Under the pieces are notes generated by a model that was not told the DNA's origin, did not search any database, and saw nothing but the letters and a program-made list of their open reading frames with translations. Positions 11,439 to 21,733 of a stretch of DNA of 64,000 nucleotides are shown here, piece by piece. How positions within the stretch are numbered: position 1 is the stretch's first letter; each line of letters opens with the position of its first letter. A program made the translations under genes and the position numbers. The DNA is taken from NCBI RefSeq assembly GCF_012489685.1, contig NC_080042.1, positions 23,450,150 through 23,514,149 on the forward strand. The letters run 5' to 3'. The stretch comes from Lotus japonicus. Lineage: Eukaryota; Streptophyta; Magnoliopsida; Fabales; Fabaceae.

Positions 11439-12764
11439 TGTTGGTCAATTTGCAAGTGCACAGATATCTCCGGGTTTTAATTTATCGAACCACAGGGAAT
11501 TGGAATGTGAATTCAGTTTAAGAGTCAAGTTCAAGGTTGGAAAGCAAATAAAATTCAGTTTTAATGATTGATTGTTCAAGTGATTGAGTGACAAACTTAA
11601 GAAATGTAAGTGTGTGATAACAATGGTGATCTTGCCTTGGGTTCTTGCTTAACTAAATCAGTTTTAAATTAACCTCTTCTTCCCACAAAAATTCTGAGTC
11701 TCTCCTTAATGTTATAGCCTATGTAATCATCTATCAATGCCTTGAATAGACAATCCTCTAAAGTCAGAAGATAGGTTCAATTCCTTGACAACCTAAACAT
11801 TTGCTAAAGGCACTAAGCATGCAATTCAGGCCAACAAACCCCAACCCCTACTCTATTCCTAGTAGCAAGCATAGAAGAGGTAATCCCATATCATGTCCCT
11901 AATCTATAACAAATTTCCATTATATTATAGAAAAGCATAAAGCTAGCTCATGATCTAACTTGAAACATAAAGCATAGATATGGAAATCAAGGGTTTACTC
12001 AGAAGATTCATGTGAAGAAAAAGGAAATAAGATTAAAACATCAAGAGTCTTACAAGGAACCCAAAGCAAAAAGGTGTTTAGCCAAACATGGCTATGAAAT
12101 CCATGCTAGAAAATAAAGATAAAACCTGGAACATAAGACCTAGGGAAAGCTCCCAAAGCTTCAGAACTCAAGCTCTCTCTTCTAACTTATGAAACAAAAT
12201 GATAAAAATGACAAAAGTTACAAAAGAAATGGCAAAAAGCCTATTTAAAGGCTAACAAGTCGAGTCTGGGCGCTCAGGCGCCAATTCAGAGCGCCTGAGC
12301 GCCAATTGCACTTAAAAAATATGCTCTCTGGACCAATTGGCGCCTAGGCGCCCATCCCCCAGCGCCTAGGCGCTTGAGCTCGCTTGAATAGGGCTTTTTG
12401 GCTTCTAAAACTCCTCTTTTCAATCCTCTTTAAGTTTTCCATCAATTCCATGCTTATTGGCCTTCTTCCTTCTTCAGTTCCTGATCTGAAACTTAACCAA
12501 CAAGCCAAGGAAAATTCTAGAAGCTCAAAGAGCTTATTAGCACATGAGATCCTTCAATTAACACAATAAAACCATGCAAGTCCTAAACTTTACTCAAAAT
12601 GCAAGAAAACTCCCTATAAAACTACTAAATTACCAAAGCCAAATAAAGACTAAAGAAAATATAAAAATGCATGAGAATGCATGAAACACTACATGAGACG
12701 CAACAAAAAGACTCAAAACACACAAAGAAATGACCCTAAAAACACTACTAAAATAGGGTCATCA
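11439..12764 (-). mobile_element. Solo LTR (1326 bp) of another LTR family, with GC palindromes
   Basis: The insertion has ends TGTTGG...TCATCA (TGATGACCC...CCAACA on the minus strand) and a 5-bp duplication tgcta. It contains no coding domain. On the minus strand a TATA-like TTTAAATAG lies near 12250, so the LTR probably points left. The start TGATGACCCTA and end GCAAATTGACC recall LTRs of Tat/Athila/Ogre-type Gypsy elements, but the lineage is not certain without internal sequence. It lies in gag, upstream of the second zinc knuckle of C1. Confidence 0.75.
12268..12376. repeat. Cluster of GC-rich palindromes in the solo LTR
   Basis: Four related boxes occur: GGCGCTCAGGCGCC (12269), AGCGCCTGAGCGCC (12290), GGCGCCTAGGCGCC (12339) and AGCGCCTAGGCGCT (12361). 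The last two are perfect 14-bp palindromes. The first two are nearly reverse complements of each other. The cluster lies just upstream of the TATA-like box in the minus orientation, so it could be promoter-proximal sites or a DNA cruciform. Confidence 0.8.
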
Positions 12765-12769
12765 TGCTA

Positions 12770-13098
12770 CAACAACAAAATTCTTTGACCCCTTCCGATC
12801 TTTCTAGTTTGCAATCCCATAGTCAAATCCAATTCCCTTCAAGCTTCTTCCCTGCTTACTTGTTTCTTTCAGAATCTCATCTAACATGTCAGAACCACTA
12901 TTCTACATCCGGAGTGATTTGTGAGTGACTTCAAGCTTGCTTTTCAGAATTGCTATTTCCTCTTGTAATTCTGTATTGACTATCATCAGTTTTGCATTTT
13001 CCACAGTGTCAACATTTTCAAGTTTGGATTTCCACTTATCACAATCTTCTTTTAGCTTAGCACTGAGTTCTTTCAATCTTTCATTCTGAGTGGAGAGT
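12770..13098 (-). pseudogene. gag: C1 gag, C-terminal coiled segment
   Basis: This fragment matches C2 57310-57640 in reverse. That is the charged, probably coiled-coil part of gag between the first and second zinc knuckles. It is bounded on the right by the insertion of element A (duplication agagt) and on the left by the solo LTR. Confidence 0.8.
13094..13098. repeat. Target duplication agagt of element A, left copy
   Basis: AGAGT is repeated at 25743-25747 immediately after the right end of element A, showing a standard integrase-mediated insertion into C1. Confidence 0.9.
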
Positions 13099-13768
13099 TG
13101 TAAGACCCAGATTTCAGAACTGGATTAAATAATTATCTTTCCGACTCACGCATAGGATCGGTGTAAGCGTGACAGGAGTTTGCTGTTTGGGAAAGTTTAA
13201 TGAAGAAGAAAGTTCAGGAATTGGTTGAGGATAGTACCATAGACATTTTAGGAGTTTGTGCGAGTCGTCTGCACACCCGCCTTATGGCGAGAGTGTCCAG
13301 AATAAGCTAATTCCGCTCTTAAAGCACTGTTTAAGCGAAATTCTAAATCCTTGGAAAAATAAGAAGTTCTCTTTATTTTTCCCTCGACTAGCGTTTCATT
13401 TCGGAACTCTGGTCTGTACGCACGATAGGTTTCATTTCTCGGAAGTCCGACGACGCTAAATTCTATTCTCTCAAAACTCCAAATTCAAACGCTGAATGAA
13501 GACTTTTTCTATTCGGAGCTTCTAACGAAGTTTCCATCCACGTTGCCAGTTTTCTTTCGACGTTTCCAAACCTTCTTCAGAACGAAGTTTTGTCATCCAT
13601 CTTTCACAGCAAAAAGTAGTTTTTAGGGGCATTTTAGCTCACACCGCTTTTGGATCGTTTTCTTCAAATTCAAGAGACTTGTTTTGAGTTCTGGAATTCT
13701 GTCGCCAGAATCTCGCTTAGAATTCACAGATGAACGTACTGCACAAATCGGAATCGCGAAATATTCAT

Positions 13769-13798
13769 TTTCCCGCGATTTCACTCTCCTATAAATAG
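13769..13798 (+). promoter_or_regulatory. Promoter of element A 5' LTR: E2F-like site and TATA box
   Basis: TTTCCCGC (13769-13776) sits 14 bp before TATAAATAG (13790-13798). A GCGAAA box lies about 10 bp further upstream. The arrangement is the same in the 3' LTR at 22403-22432 and in A1. Confidence 0.6.
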
Positions 13799-15598
13799 AA
13801 GAAAAAACACAAAATATCTCATCATTCCCCCATTGAGGCCGCGAGCTTGAGGAGAAGAAGGAGAGGAGAGAACTTCGCCGTTTCTTGACCGATCTTCCTG
13901 TTGTTCGTTGCTACTTCGCGACATCGAGGTTCTCTTGCTTATTCTTACCTCTGATCATCTTTTATATCGCGTTTCTTTATCTCTTTCTGAGCTCCTAGTT
14001 GCGAGCTTTTCGTAAAATTGTTCGATTTTCCCGATTTTTCTTTTGAACTACCTTCTATAGTTGCCCAACAAGCTAAATCACTCGCCGATGCGCGCCGATT
14101 TCGATCGAGTCGCCAAAGATCTGAAAAACTGTATAAAAACCCATTTACGCACATATTGAAACTTTATCTTTGAAAAGCCACAATCCGACTTAGTGCCCTT
14201 AGGATTAGTTGTTATAAATGTCATTGTGAATGACCCCATCAAATTTGTTTTCCAAAGTTTCGACTTTGAGTTTTTGAGCTTTAATTTTGGACCAAAGTGC
14301 CCCTAACTAGTCGTAATTCGAACCGTTCGTTCTAAAATTTTTCCGACAATTTCTTTGCCCTAGTTTTACCCTAAAACTACCTAGTAATTAAATTAGATCG
14401 AAGAAAAAGCGCCGGAACCCCTATTTTCCTTGAGTGGCCGAGAGCGTGTTTTGAGGGGGGGGGGAATTCGTTTTTCGCGATAACTCGTCCTCTCGTGCTC
14501 GATTGTTGTACTCTGAAGCTTCGTAAGCTTTAGCTATCGTTAATTAACTTTGTTGTTATCGAGCTAATCGATTTTGGATTGATTTTCGCTTTATTTTCTC
14601 CAAGGTTCAGTTGAGGGAACTTTGGGTATTACTGAGCTAGATTGTGAGGAAAACCTACACCGCGAGGCTGGAGCAACTCGAGGTTAGGGCAACTTACTTA
14701 CTAGCTATTTGTATTGTAGGCGTCGATAAATTCGACTTGAATATTGATTGATATTGAATATTGCTTGGATATAGTTTATCACTTTGAATTGGAAAATGTT
14801 TTCTGGAGGCTTCGGCCGAGTAAACTTATATGAGACGTGTGTCTCCGTTTTCTGAGAGGTTTCAGCCGTTCACTGGTTTCCGTCTTATGAATTCCGCACT
14901 GAATTATTGTTATATTGATATTGTTATTGAACTGTGCGCTTTGTCGCGACTACGGAGTGTGGAATCATGGAACGTCCTACTTGTATTACTTCGGGTTGAA
15001 TGAACAACCTTAGGCAAGTCCGAACCCGAGGTTTGAGATTAAGCCTATTGGAACACTTAGACTTTCCCCAGGGGTTACATTTGGGGGATTTTGGCAAACT
15101 TGAAATGATTAGAATTTGGAACTAGAGACCTTAGGGAACTTAGTTTTAAAGAATGAAACTCATAATTTGACTAATCCAACTTGAAATATCTTTATTAATG
15201 AATAAAACCTTAGGGAACTTATGTGGGGAAATGATTGCGAAAGACGGGGAAATGTCGACAAGTCTTGGAGCTGCTGGGATTTGATGGTCACCACGAGGAT
15301 GAACCATAGTGACCAGAGATACGTCACTGAGTACGATGCGTACTCCGGCTTCTTACAGCCTAGTCGTAGAGTCGACTTTGACCTTCGGTTATTATTGAAT
15401 TAAGAGTCGTAGCTAAACACTATATGGTGAGGACGATACCATGTTTGGCTAACCATATTGCATCATGCATACAATTGGGGCTTGAGACGATCGGAGGATC
15501 GGGCTTCGGTGAAGTTGAGACGGCTTCGGTCGGCTTCACGAAGGTTGAGACAGTCGAAAGATTGGCCTTCTTTGAAGAACACCAATAGTGTATCTTCG

Positions 15599-15709
15599 GC
15601 ATAGCGGGCAAAAATGGTTCAACCTGGAGGGGTTAGAACTGATCCGACTATGCATGGGTTTGTAAGTGAGACCCGATCGGAAATGGTTACACACTAGGCC
15701 AGTGGTGAC
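15599..15709 (+). repeat. Two conserved hairpins in the element A 5' LTR
   Basis: Hairpin 1 (15599-15653) pairs GCATAG/CTATGC, CGG/CCG, GTTC/GAAC and AACC/GGTT with one bulged A and a 6-nt loop. Hairpin 2 (15686-15709) pairs GTTAC/GTGAC and CACT/AGTG around AGGCC. They occupy the same place as units 6 and 7 of A1 and as the hairpins of family B, with different stem sequences. The 3' LTR copy is at 24234-24344; there GTTC/GAAC has become a wobble pair. Confidence 0.7.
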
Positions 15710-15980
15710 TGACTCGATGGTGCCCATCCCAAACAAACTATCCGGATCATTTTGAATTGCATTTCACGCATACATGTACCCTAACTGGAATCGCGTGCTA
15801 TTGCATTATTGAATTACTGTTAGAGCCGATAACATGTTAGGAATATATATAAACAAATATATATATATATACCCCCATCACATGTTGTTTGTATATTTAC
15901 TCTATTTCGTGAGTTGACCCTAGCGCCTTGGCTTTGGTTTCATGTTTGTGTTTGGGCGGTCGGCCTGCTGCCAGATTTCG

Positions 15981-16634
15981 ATGGCGGATTGGTTTTCGAT
16001 GGTCTCTCCCTCGGGGGGGATCAAGTTTGAGTTGGTTGATCGACATGCCCCCACCGCTTGGGTGATCGATCCTGAGGATCATCGGGCGACGTATTAGGGA
16101 AGGGTCATGGAGGACCGAACTGATGAGTGTGGACGTCTGACGAGAGGAGTTCTACGACGCATGGAGCTAAGCTTCAACTTACCACCTTCGGTGCGCTGTG
16201 GACCGGGCACTGGCCGGAGACCACCGTCACCACCTTCATCTTCATCTGACGAGGAGGATCCATCTGAGATCGAGGCTGATACTGAGGCACCTGTCGCGCC
16301 ACTTCCTGCTACTGCTGTCGATCCTACCGACGTTGCGTCGTCCTCGAGGCTCGTGGAGCCGAAGAGGGAGCATGTTGTTCCGTCTGCCTCTCGCTGTTTT
16401 AGGTCTACTCCATCACACGGCTACCGCGTGGAACCCCTGGTGCGTGTGGTGGAGGAGGATGTCCTTTCTGAGGAGGTAGATGTTGAGATGGGTTCGACTA
16501 GGGTCGTACGCAGGACAGTCAGGAGGGAGGTCGTGGACTTGGACGCGGAGATAATCATGGTGGACTCTGATTCTGACACTGATGTCGACTACTACGTCGC
16601 GAGCGACGAGGAGGAGGAGGAGGAGGAGCTTTGA
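15981..16634 (+). pseudogene. LTR-ORF of element A, 5' LTR copy (acidic protein, one nonsense codon)
   Basis: This reading frame lies inside the LTR rather than in the internal region. From ATG 15981 it reads MADWFSM, then FELVDRHAP, then AWVIDPEDHRATY, a stop at 16095-16097, and 179 further codons to TGA 16632-16634. The C-terminal part is proline/serine-rich, then strongly acidic (VDSDSDTD and an E run at the end). The internal stop replaces CGG of the 3' copy by TAG, which fits deamination at a CpG on both strands. Related frames occur at the same LTR position in families B and D. No known function is recognised. An unstructured nuclear or RNA-associated accessory protein is possible, but this is a guess. 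Confidence 0.55.
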
Positions 16635-17110
16635 GCGGTACCGGAGGGTAGGTTTAGGCAGGAGTCATATTTTGTGTAGAGCTCTAATTCGTTTTGTTTT
16701 GGGACAGGGTAGGTTCCCGGCGCATAGCTTTTTGTGTGGTTCTCTTGCTGGGGGATCACAGAGAGATAGTTGGACTGTAGGGGTCTTTGCTTAGGCCATT
16801 TTGGGGCCGACTTTCTTCTGGAGGATTGTAATTATAAATTTGTCACTCACGTTTCTAGATCTGTAAATATTTGCCTGTGGGCACACTACTTGGGAGTCAC
16901 TGCGAGTGCGCGTGACGTTGGAGGGCAGCTGAGGCTGTACCTGTTTATATGATGTACATCGGTTAGGTTTAAATTGCGGGATTATGTCCTTATCTTTATG
17001 ACGTTTTCATTTCAACAAAAGAAACAAACGAAAAAAAAAATACATGTTTTCCGCTTTAAGTTTATTTTTAAGTTACTTAAGTGACACATGAAAATCGGGG
17101 TGTTACATTG

Positions 17111-17122
17111 TGGTATCAGAGC
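17111..17122 (+). promoter_or_regulatory. Primer binding site, initiator Met tRNA (element A)
   Basis: TGGTATCAGAGC, three bases after the LTR end, is the standard complement to the 3' end of plant initiator methionine tRNA, used to prime minus-strand DNA synthesis. Confidence 0.95.
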
Positions 17123-17315
17123 TTAGTCAAGTCTTTCGGGAGTCTTTGGGGAATAGGTCTTCTGTGCTAGGTTGTGTGACTCTGCAAAGAGTAAAAATTG
17201 ATTGTCTGCAGAGCGATGTTCGTTCTAATTGGTTGCATTGTTACTTAATCATATGGAATAGTTTTCTAGTGCTATCGTATGGTTAGGACTAACTGTTTGC
17301 TTGGGGTAACAGACG

Positions 17316-18320
17316 ATGGTGAACACGAATTAGTTAGCTGAGATGATGGCCACTATGGCCCAGGCAATGACTAATCAGGCGAACGACAACGCTCAGAGGC
17401 GAGTTGCAGAGGAAGCGCGTGATCAACACCAACGTCAGAGGGAGGTGACTATGGATCAGAACAAGGAGCTGAATGACTTCAGGAGACAGGATCCACCGAA
17501 GTTCTCGGGTGGTACTGACCCGGACAACGCGGATCTCTGGATCGAGGAAATAGAGAAGATTTTCGGTGTGCTGCAGACTGCTGAGGGAGCCAAGGTGGGC
17601 ATGGCAACCTTTCTGCTGTTGGGTGATGCTGAGTACTGGTGGAGGGGCGCCAGTGGGATTATGGAGGCAAAACATGTGGAGGTGAACTGGACTTCGTTTC
17701 GTGCTGCTTTCCTAGAGAAATATTTTCCTGATAGTGCTCGCGATGAGCACGAGGCACAGTTTCTGACTCTTCGTCAGGGGAGCATGTCTATTCCGGAGTA
17801 TGCTGCTAAGCTGGAATCTTTGGCCAAACACTTCCGATTTTTCCGCAATCAGGTTGACGAACCCTACATGTGCAAGCGCTTTGTGAATGGGCTGAGGGCT
17901 GACATTCAAGACTCAGTAAGACCGTTAGGGATTGTGCGATTTCAGGCATTGGTTGAGAAGGCTACAGAGGTAGAACTGATGAAGAACAAGAGGTTGAACA
18001 GGGCTGGAGTTGGGGGACCGATGAGGTCGGGCTCCTAGAGTTTTCAAGGAAGAGGAAGATTTCAGGCGAAGAAACCTTACCAACGTCCTGCGGGGAGAGG
18101 GTTTACCCCAGGATCTTACAAGCCGATGGCTGCTGCTGCTGCTTCTAGAGGGTCGGGAAACCGTACCCCAAACAAGGACGTGACCTGCTTCAAGTGTGGG
18201 GTCGTCGGGCACTATGCAAATGTGTGCCCAGCATCACAATCGTTATGTTTCAACTACAACCGACCGGGGCATCTGGCTGTGGACTGCAAGGCACCTAAGG
18301 CTGAACTGTCTGTGAATACG
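17316..18320 (+). pseudogene. gag: Gag of element A
   Basis: The gag frame opens at ATG 17316 and has a nonsense codon at 17331-17333 (codon 6). It then stays open to TAG 18036-18038 and resumes in the same frame. The capsid part holds the retrotransposon gag signature (FRRQDPPKFSGG, AEYWWRGASG, FVNGLRADI). It ends with two zinc knuckles near 18187-18300: the first is intact ([14 protein letters not shown]), while the second has lost one cysteine ([14 protein letters not shown]). Element B has an undamaged equivalent. Confidence 0.92.
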
Positions 18321-20026
18321 GCCAGAGGAAAGTGCCCAGCTGCTAGGGGAAGAGTTTACACAATGGATGGCGGAGACGCCGAAGGAGTGGATGGCTTGAT
18401 CAGAGGAGAATGTGAAATCGACGGTAACCTTCTAACTGTACTCTTTGATTCTGGTGCAACTCATTCTTTTGTTTCTAAGGATTGTGTATCAAGACTGAAT
18501 CTGCCTATCACTGCTTTGAGTTTTGATCTTATGGTGACTACACCTGCTAAGACACTACTTGCTAATATCGCATGCATGCATTGTTCAGTAGTATATAGAG
18601 ATAGGACTTTTCATGCCAACCTAGTATGTCTATCCCTTAAAAACCTAGATGTAATCCTAGGGATGGATTGGTTATCCCACTACCATTGTCTTTTGGACAA
18701 AAGTCGAAAGAAAGTGGTGTTCCCCGACTCGGACCTTTTCGAGTACCTTTCCGCTAACCACATTAGTGCATCGTTGAGTGAGGGCGCTCAGAAGTACTCT
18801 TCATTGCTAAGTTTGGAGGGAAGGAAGGACTCAGATGTTCATGGTATCCCGGTGGTTCGAGATTTCGCTAATGTTTTTCCTGGAGATGTACCTGGACTAC
18901 CGCCAGTACGCGACGTGGAGTTTGTGATCGACATTGTACCCGGAATCGGACCGATTTCGATCGCCCCTTACCGTATGGCACCTGCAGAGCTAGTGGAGTT
19001 GAAGTCTCAGTTGGAGGATCTTTCGGCGAAAGGATTTATTCGACCAAGTGTCTCACTGTGGGGAGCGCCAGTGCTTTTGGTCAAGAAGAAAAACCGAAAG
19101 TCTAGATTGTGTGTGGACTATCGACAGCTCAACAAGGCGATGGTCAAGAACAGATACCCGTTGCCAAGGATAGATGATTTGATGGATCAACTTCGAGGGG
19201 CTGCCGTATTCTCCAAGATAGATTTGAAGTCGGGCTATCACCAAATCAGAGTGAAGACTGAGGATATACCGAGTACCTAGTGATGCCATTTGGAGTGACG
19301 AATGCGCCTGCTGTTTTCATGGACTACATGAACCGTACCTTTCATGAGTTCTTGGATCGGTTTGTGGTGGTGTTCATCGACGATATTCTGATCTATTCGA
19401 AGGACGCTAAGGAACATGAGGGACATCTGCGTCAAGTTTTACAAGTGTTGCGGGAGAAAAAGCTGTATGTGAACCCTTCCAAGTGCGAATTCTGGCTTGA
19501 GGAAGTCAAATTCTTAGGCCATGTCATCTCAAAGGAAGGCATAGTTGTGGATCCAGCGAAAGTGGAGACTGTTTTAGCTTGGCAACAACCTAAGACAGTG
19601 ACAGAAATCAGAAGTTTTGTGGGCTTAGCTGGATATTATAGACGTTTCATTGAGGGTTTTGCCAAGATTATTGGACCTTTGACTCAACTTACGAGGAATG
19701 ATCAACCTTTTGCATGGACAGAAGCGTGTGAGACAAGTTTTCAGACCATGAAGGAACGTTTGACGACGTCACCTGTGCTTATTTTGCCACAACCGGAGGA
19801 ACCTTATGAAGTCTACTGTGATGCTTCACATCACGGCTAGGGATGTGTACTGATGCAACATCGGAAAGTGGTGGCTTATGCTTCGAGACAGCTGAAAACT
19901 CATGAGAAGAACTACCCGACGCACGATTTGGAGTTAGCTGCTATTGTGTTTTAACTTAAAATCTGGAGGCATTACCTCTAGGGTTGTATTTTCACGATAT
20001 GTAGCGATCACAAGAGTCTAAAATAC
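18321..20026 (+). pseudogene. pol: Protease, reverse transcriptase and RNase H of element A
   Basis: The aspartic protease motif [10 protein letters not shown] is near 18443. RT runs from about 18935 ([12 protein letters not shown]) with [19 protein letters not shown], then breaks at 19278: about a dozen codons just before [12 protein letters not shown] are missing, so the frame shifts. RT continues from 19280 with the catalytic FIDDILIYS near 19375. RNase H starts at CDASHHG (about 19818) and then meets stops at 19838, near 19951 and near 19979. The enzyme is inactive. Confidence 0.92.
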
Positions 20027-21463
20027 TTGTTTGATCAGAAGGAGCTGAACATGAGGCAACGACGATGGATGGAGTTCATCAAGGACTACGAGTTTACGTT
20101 GCAATATCACCCTGGGAAGGCAAATGTAGTTGTTGATGCTTTGAGTAGGAAGATGCATGTCTCATCAATGATGGTTAAAGAGCTGGAGTTGCTGGAACAA
20201 TTTCGAGATATGAGTTTGGGTGTGACACCGTCTGAGGGAATGCTGAAGTTCGGCATGATCAGAATCGCCAGTGGACTGATGGAAGAGATTAGAGAGCAAC
20301 AATTGCAAGATGTGTTTCTGCTAGAGAAGAGAAACTTGGTGACTCAAGGGAAAGACCCGGAGTTCAGGGTAGGAGCTGACAACATCCTACGATGCAAAGA
20401 CAGAGAATGTGTACCCAACAACCCAGAATTAAGAAGGCTAATCATGGATGAAGGACACAAGAGCAAGTGGAGCATTCATCCGGGAATGACAAAGATGTAT
20501 CAAGACTTGAAGCTGAATTTCTGGTGGCCGGGAATGAAGAAACAAGTGGCCGAGTATGTAGTTGAATGTTTGACTTGTCAGAAGGCGAAGGTAGAGCATC
20601 AGAGGCTTGCTGGTATGCTACAGAGTCTAGACGTGCCAGAATGGAAATGGGATAGTATCTCCATGGATTTCGTGGTGGCTTTGCCGAGGATACAAAAGAG
20701 GTATGATTCAATTTGGGTAATTGTGGACCGTTTGACCAAGTCCGCACATTTTCTACCAGTGAGAACTACCTATAACGTGGAGAAGTTGGCTGAGATTTAT
20801 GTGGCGGAGATTGTTCGACTACAGGGAGTGCCGACGAGTATTTGTTTTTGACCGAGATCCGAAGTTTACATCGCAATTTTGGGGAGCTCTTCATGAGGCG
20901 TTAGGAACCAAACTGAGATTGAGTTCGGCGTATCAACCACAAACTGACAGGCAGATAGAGAGAACTATTCAGTCGTTAGAGGATCTACTGCGTGCTTGTG
21001 TGTTGGACAACAAAGGAAGCTGGGATAATCTTCTGCCATTGATCGAATTCACCTACAACAACAGTTTTCATGCGAGCATCGGTATGGCACCGTATGAGGC
21101 TTTGTATAGTCGAAAGTGTAGGACACCTTTGTGTTGGTATCAAGATGGGGAGAGTTTGTTAATTGGACCGGAACTTCTGCAACAGACGACTGAAAAGGTT
21201 AAACAGATCAGAGAAAAGATGAAAGCTTCGCAGAGCAGACAGAAGAGTTATGCCGATCGGCGGCGTAGGACCCTAGAGTTCAAAGAAGGCGACCATGTGT
21301 TTTTACGAGTTACTCAGACTACCGGAGTTGGCCGGGCTATTAAGTCGAGGAAGCTCACACCAAAATTCATTGGACCTTACCAGATCACTCGCCGTGTTGG
21401 GCCAGTTGCGTATCAGATCGCGCTATTTCCAACATTCATGATGTTTTTCACATGTCGCAATTG
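20027..21463 (+). pseudogene. pol: Integrase of element A
   Basis: The HHCC zinc finger (SIHPGM ... CLTCQ) lies at about 20470-20580. The catalytic core has SMDFVVALP and, after a frameshift at about 20840, DRDPKFTSQFWG and QTDRQIERTIQSLEDLLRA, so all three catalytic acidic residues are visible in broken frames. A C-terminal region (FLRVTQTTGVGRAIKSRKL, then GPYQI) follows. A second frameshift near 21440 separates it from the chromodomain-like tail. This is the typical chromovirus integrase layout. Confidence 0.9.
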
Positions 21464-21697
21464 AGGAAATACATTCCAGACCCGACACATGTAATCGAGC
21501 CAGACAACATCGAGCTGAAGGATGATCTGACTTTTGAGGCACCGCCGGTCAACATTGGGGACAGAAGAGTGAAACAGCTGAGAGGAAAGCAGATTGCTTT
21601 AGTGAAGGTAATATGGAACAACGACACGGGTGATGCTACATGGGAGTTAGAAGACAAGATCAAGGAACAGTATCCCGGACTTTTCACGGAACCCTAA
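21452..21697 (+). pseudogene. pol: Chromodomain-like C-terminal tail of element A pol
   Basis: About 80 residues from MSQLRKYIPD to the TAA stop contain RRVKQLRGKQIALVKVIWNN and ATWELEDKIKEQYPGLF. This matches the chromodomain placed at the integrase end in chromoviruses, which is thought to guide insertion to particular chromatin. Equivalent tails are at 2760-2950 and 32050-32295. Confidence 0.85.
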
Positions 21698-21733
21698 GTT
21701 TCAAGGACGAAACTTTCCTTTTGGAGGGGAGTA
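21696..21733 (+). promoter_or_regulatory. Hairpin and polypurine tract before the 3' LTR of element A
   Basis: AAGTTTC (21696-21702) pairs with GAAACTT (21709-21715). The purine run GGAGGGGAG at 21723-21731 primes plus-strand synthesis. The hairpin is also present in A1 (2951-2970) and B (32294-32313) with different loops. Confidence 0.8.

Larger units (their letters stand above)
13099..17107 (+). repeat. 5' LTR of element A
   Basis: The LTR starts TGTAAGACCC and ends GGGTGTTACA. U3 is about 0.7 kb. An E2F-like site at 13769-13776 and the TATA box at 13790-13798 are followed by a leader of about 3.3 kb. The leader holds a G-run near 14455-14464, hairpins at 15488-15539, 15599-15653 and 15686-15709, a TA-rich run near 15842-15873 and the LTR-ORF at 15981-16634. 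It differs from the 3' LTR by scattered substitutions and small indels only. Confidence 0.92.

Noticed and set aside
8464..12769. Target duplications tagca and tgcta of the two solo LTRs are reverse complements of each other
   Set aside because: With 5-bp sites this can happen by chance; the two LTRs are unrelated and no joint event is needed.
14450..14466. G run at the end of a short sequence in both LTRs of A, considered as a polypurine tract
   Set aside because: It is in the middle of the LTR, not before an LTR start; the true tract is at 21723-21731.
16198..16479. Arg/His/Leu-rich ORF overlapping the LTR-ORF (also 24839-25120)
   Set aside because: It is an alternate-frame shadow of the GC-rich LTR-ORF coding region, of biased composition, with no counterpart in B or D.
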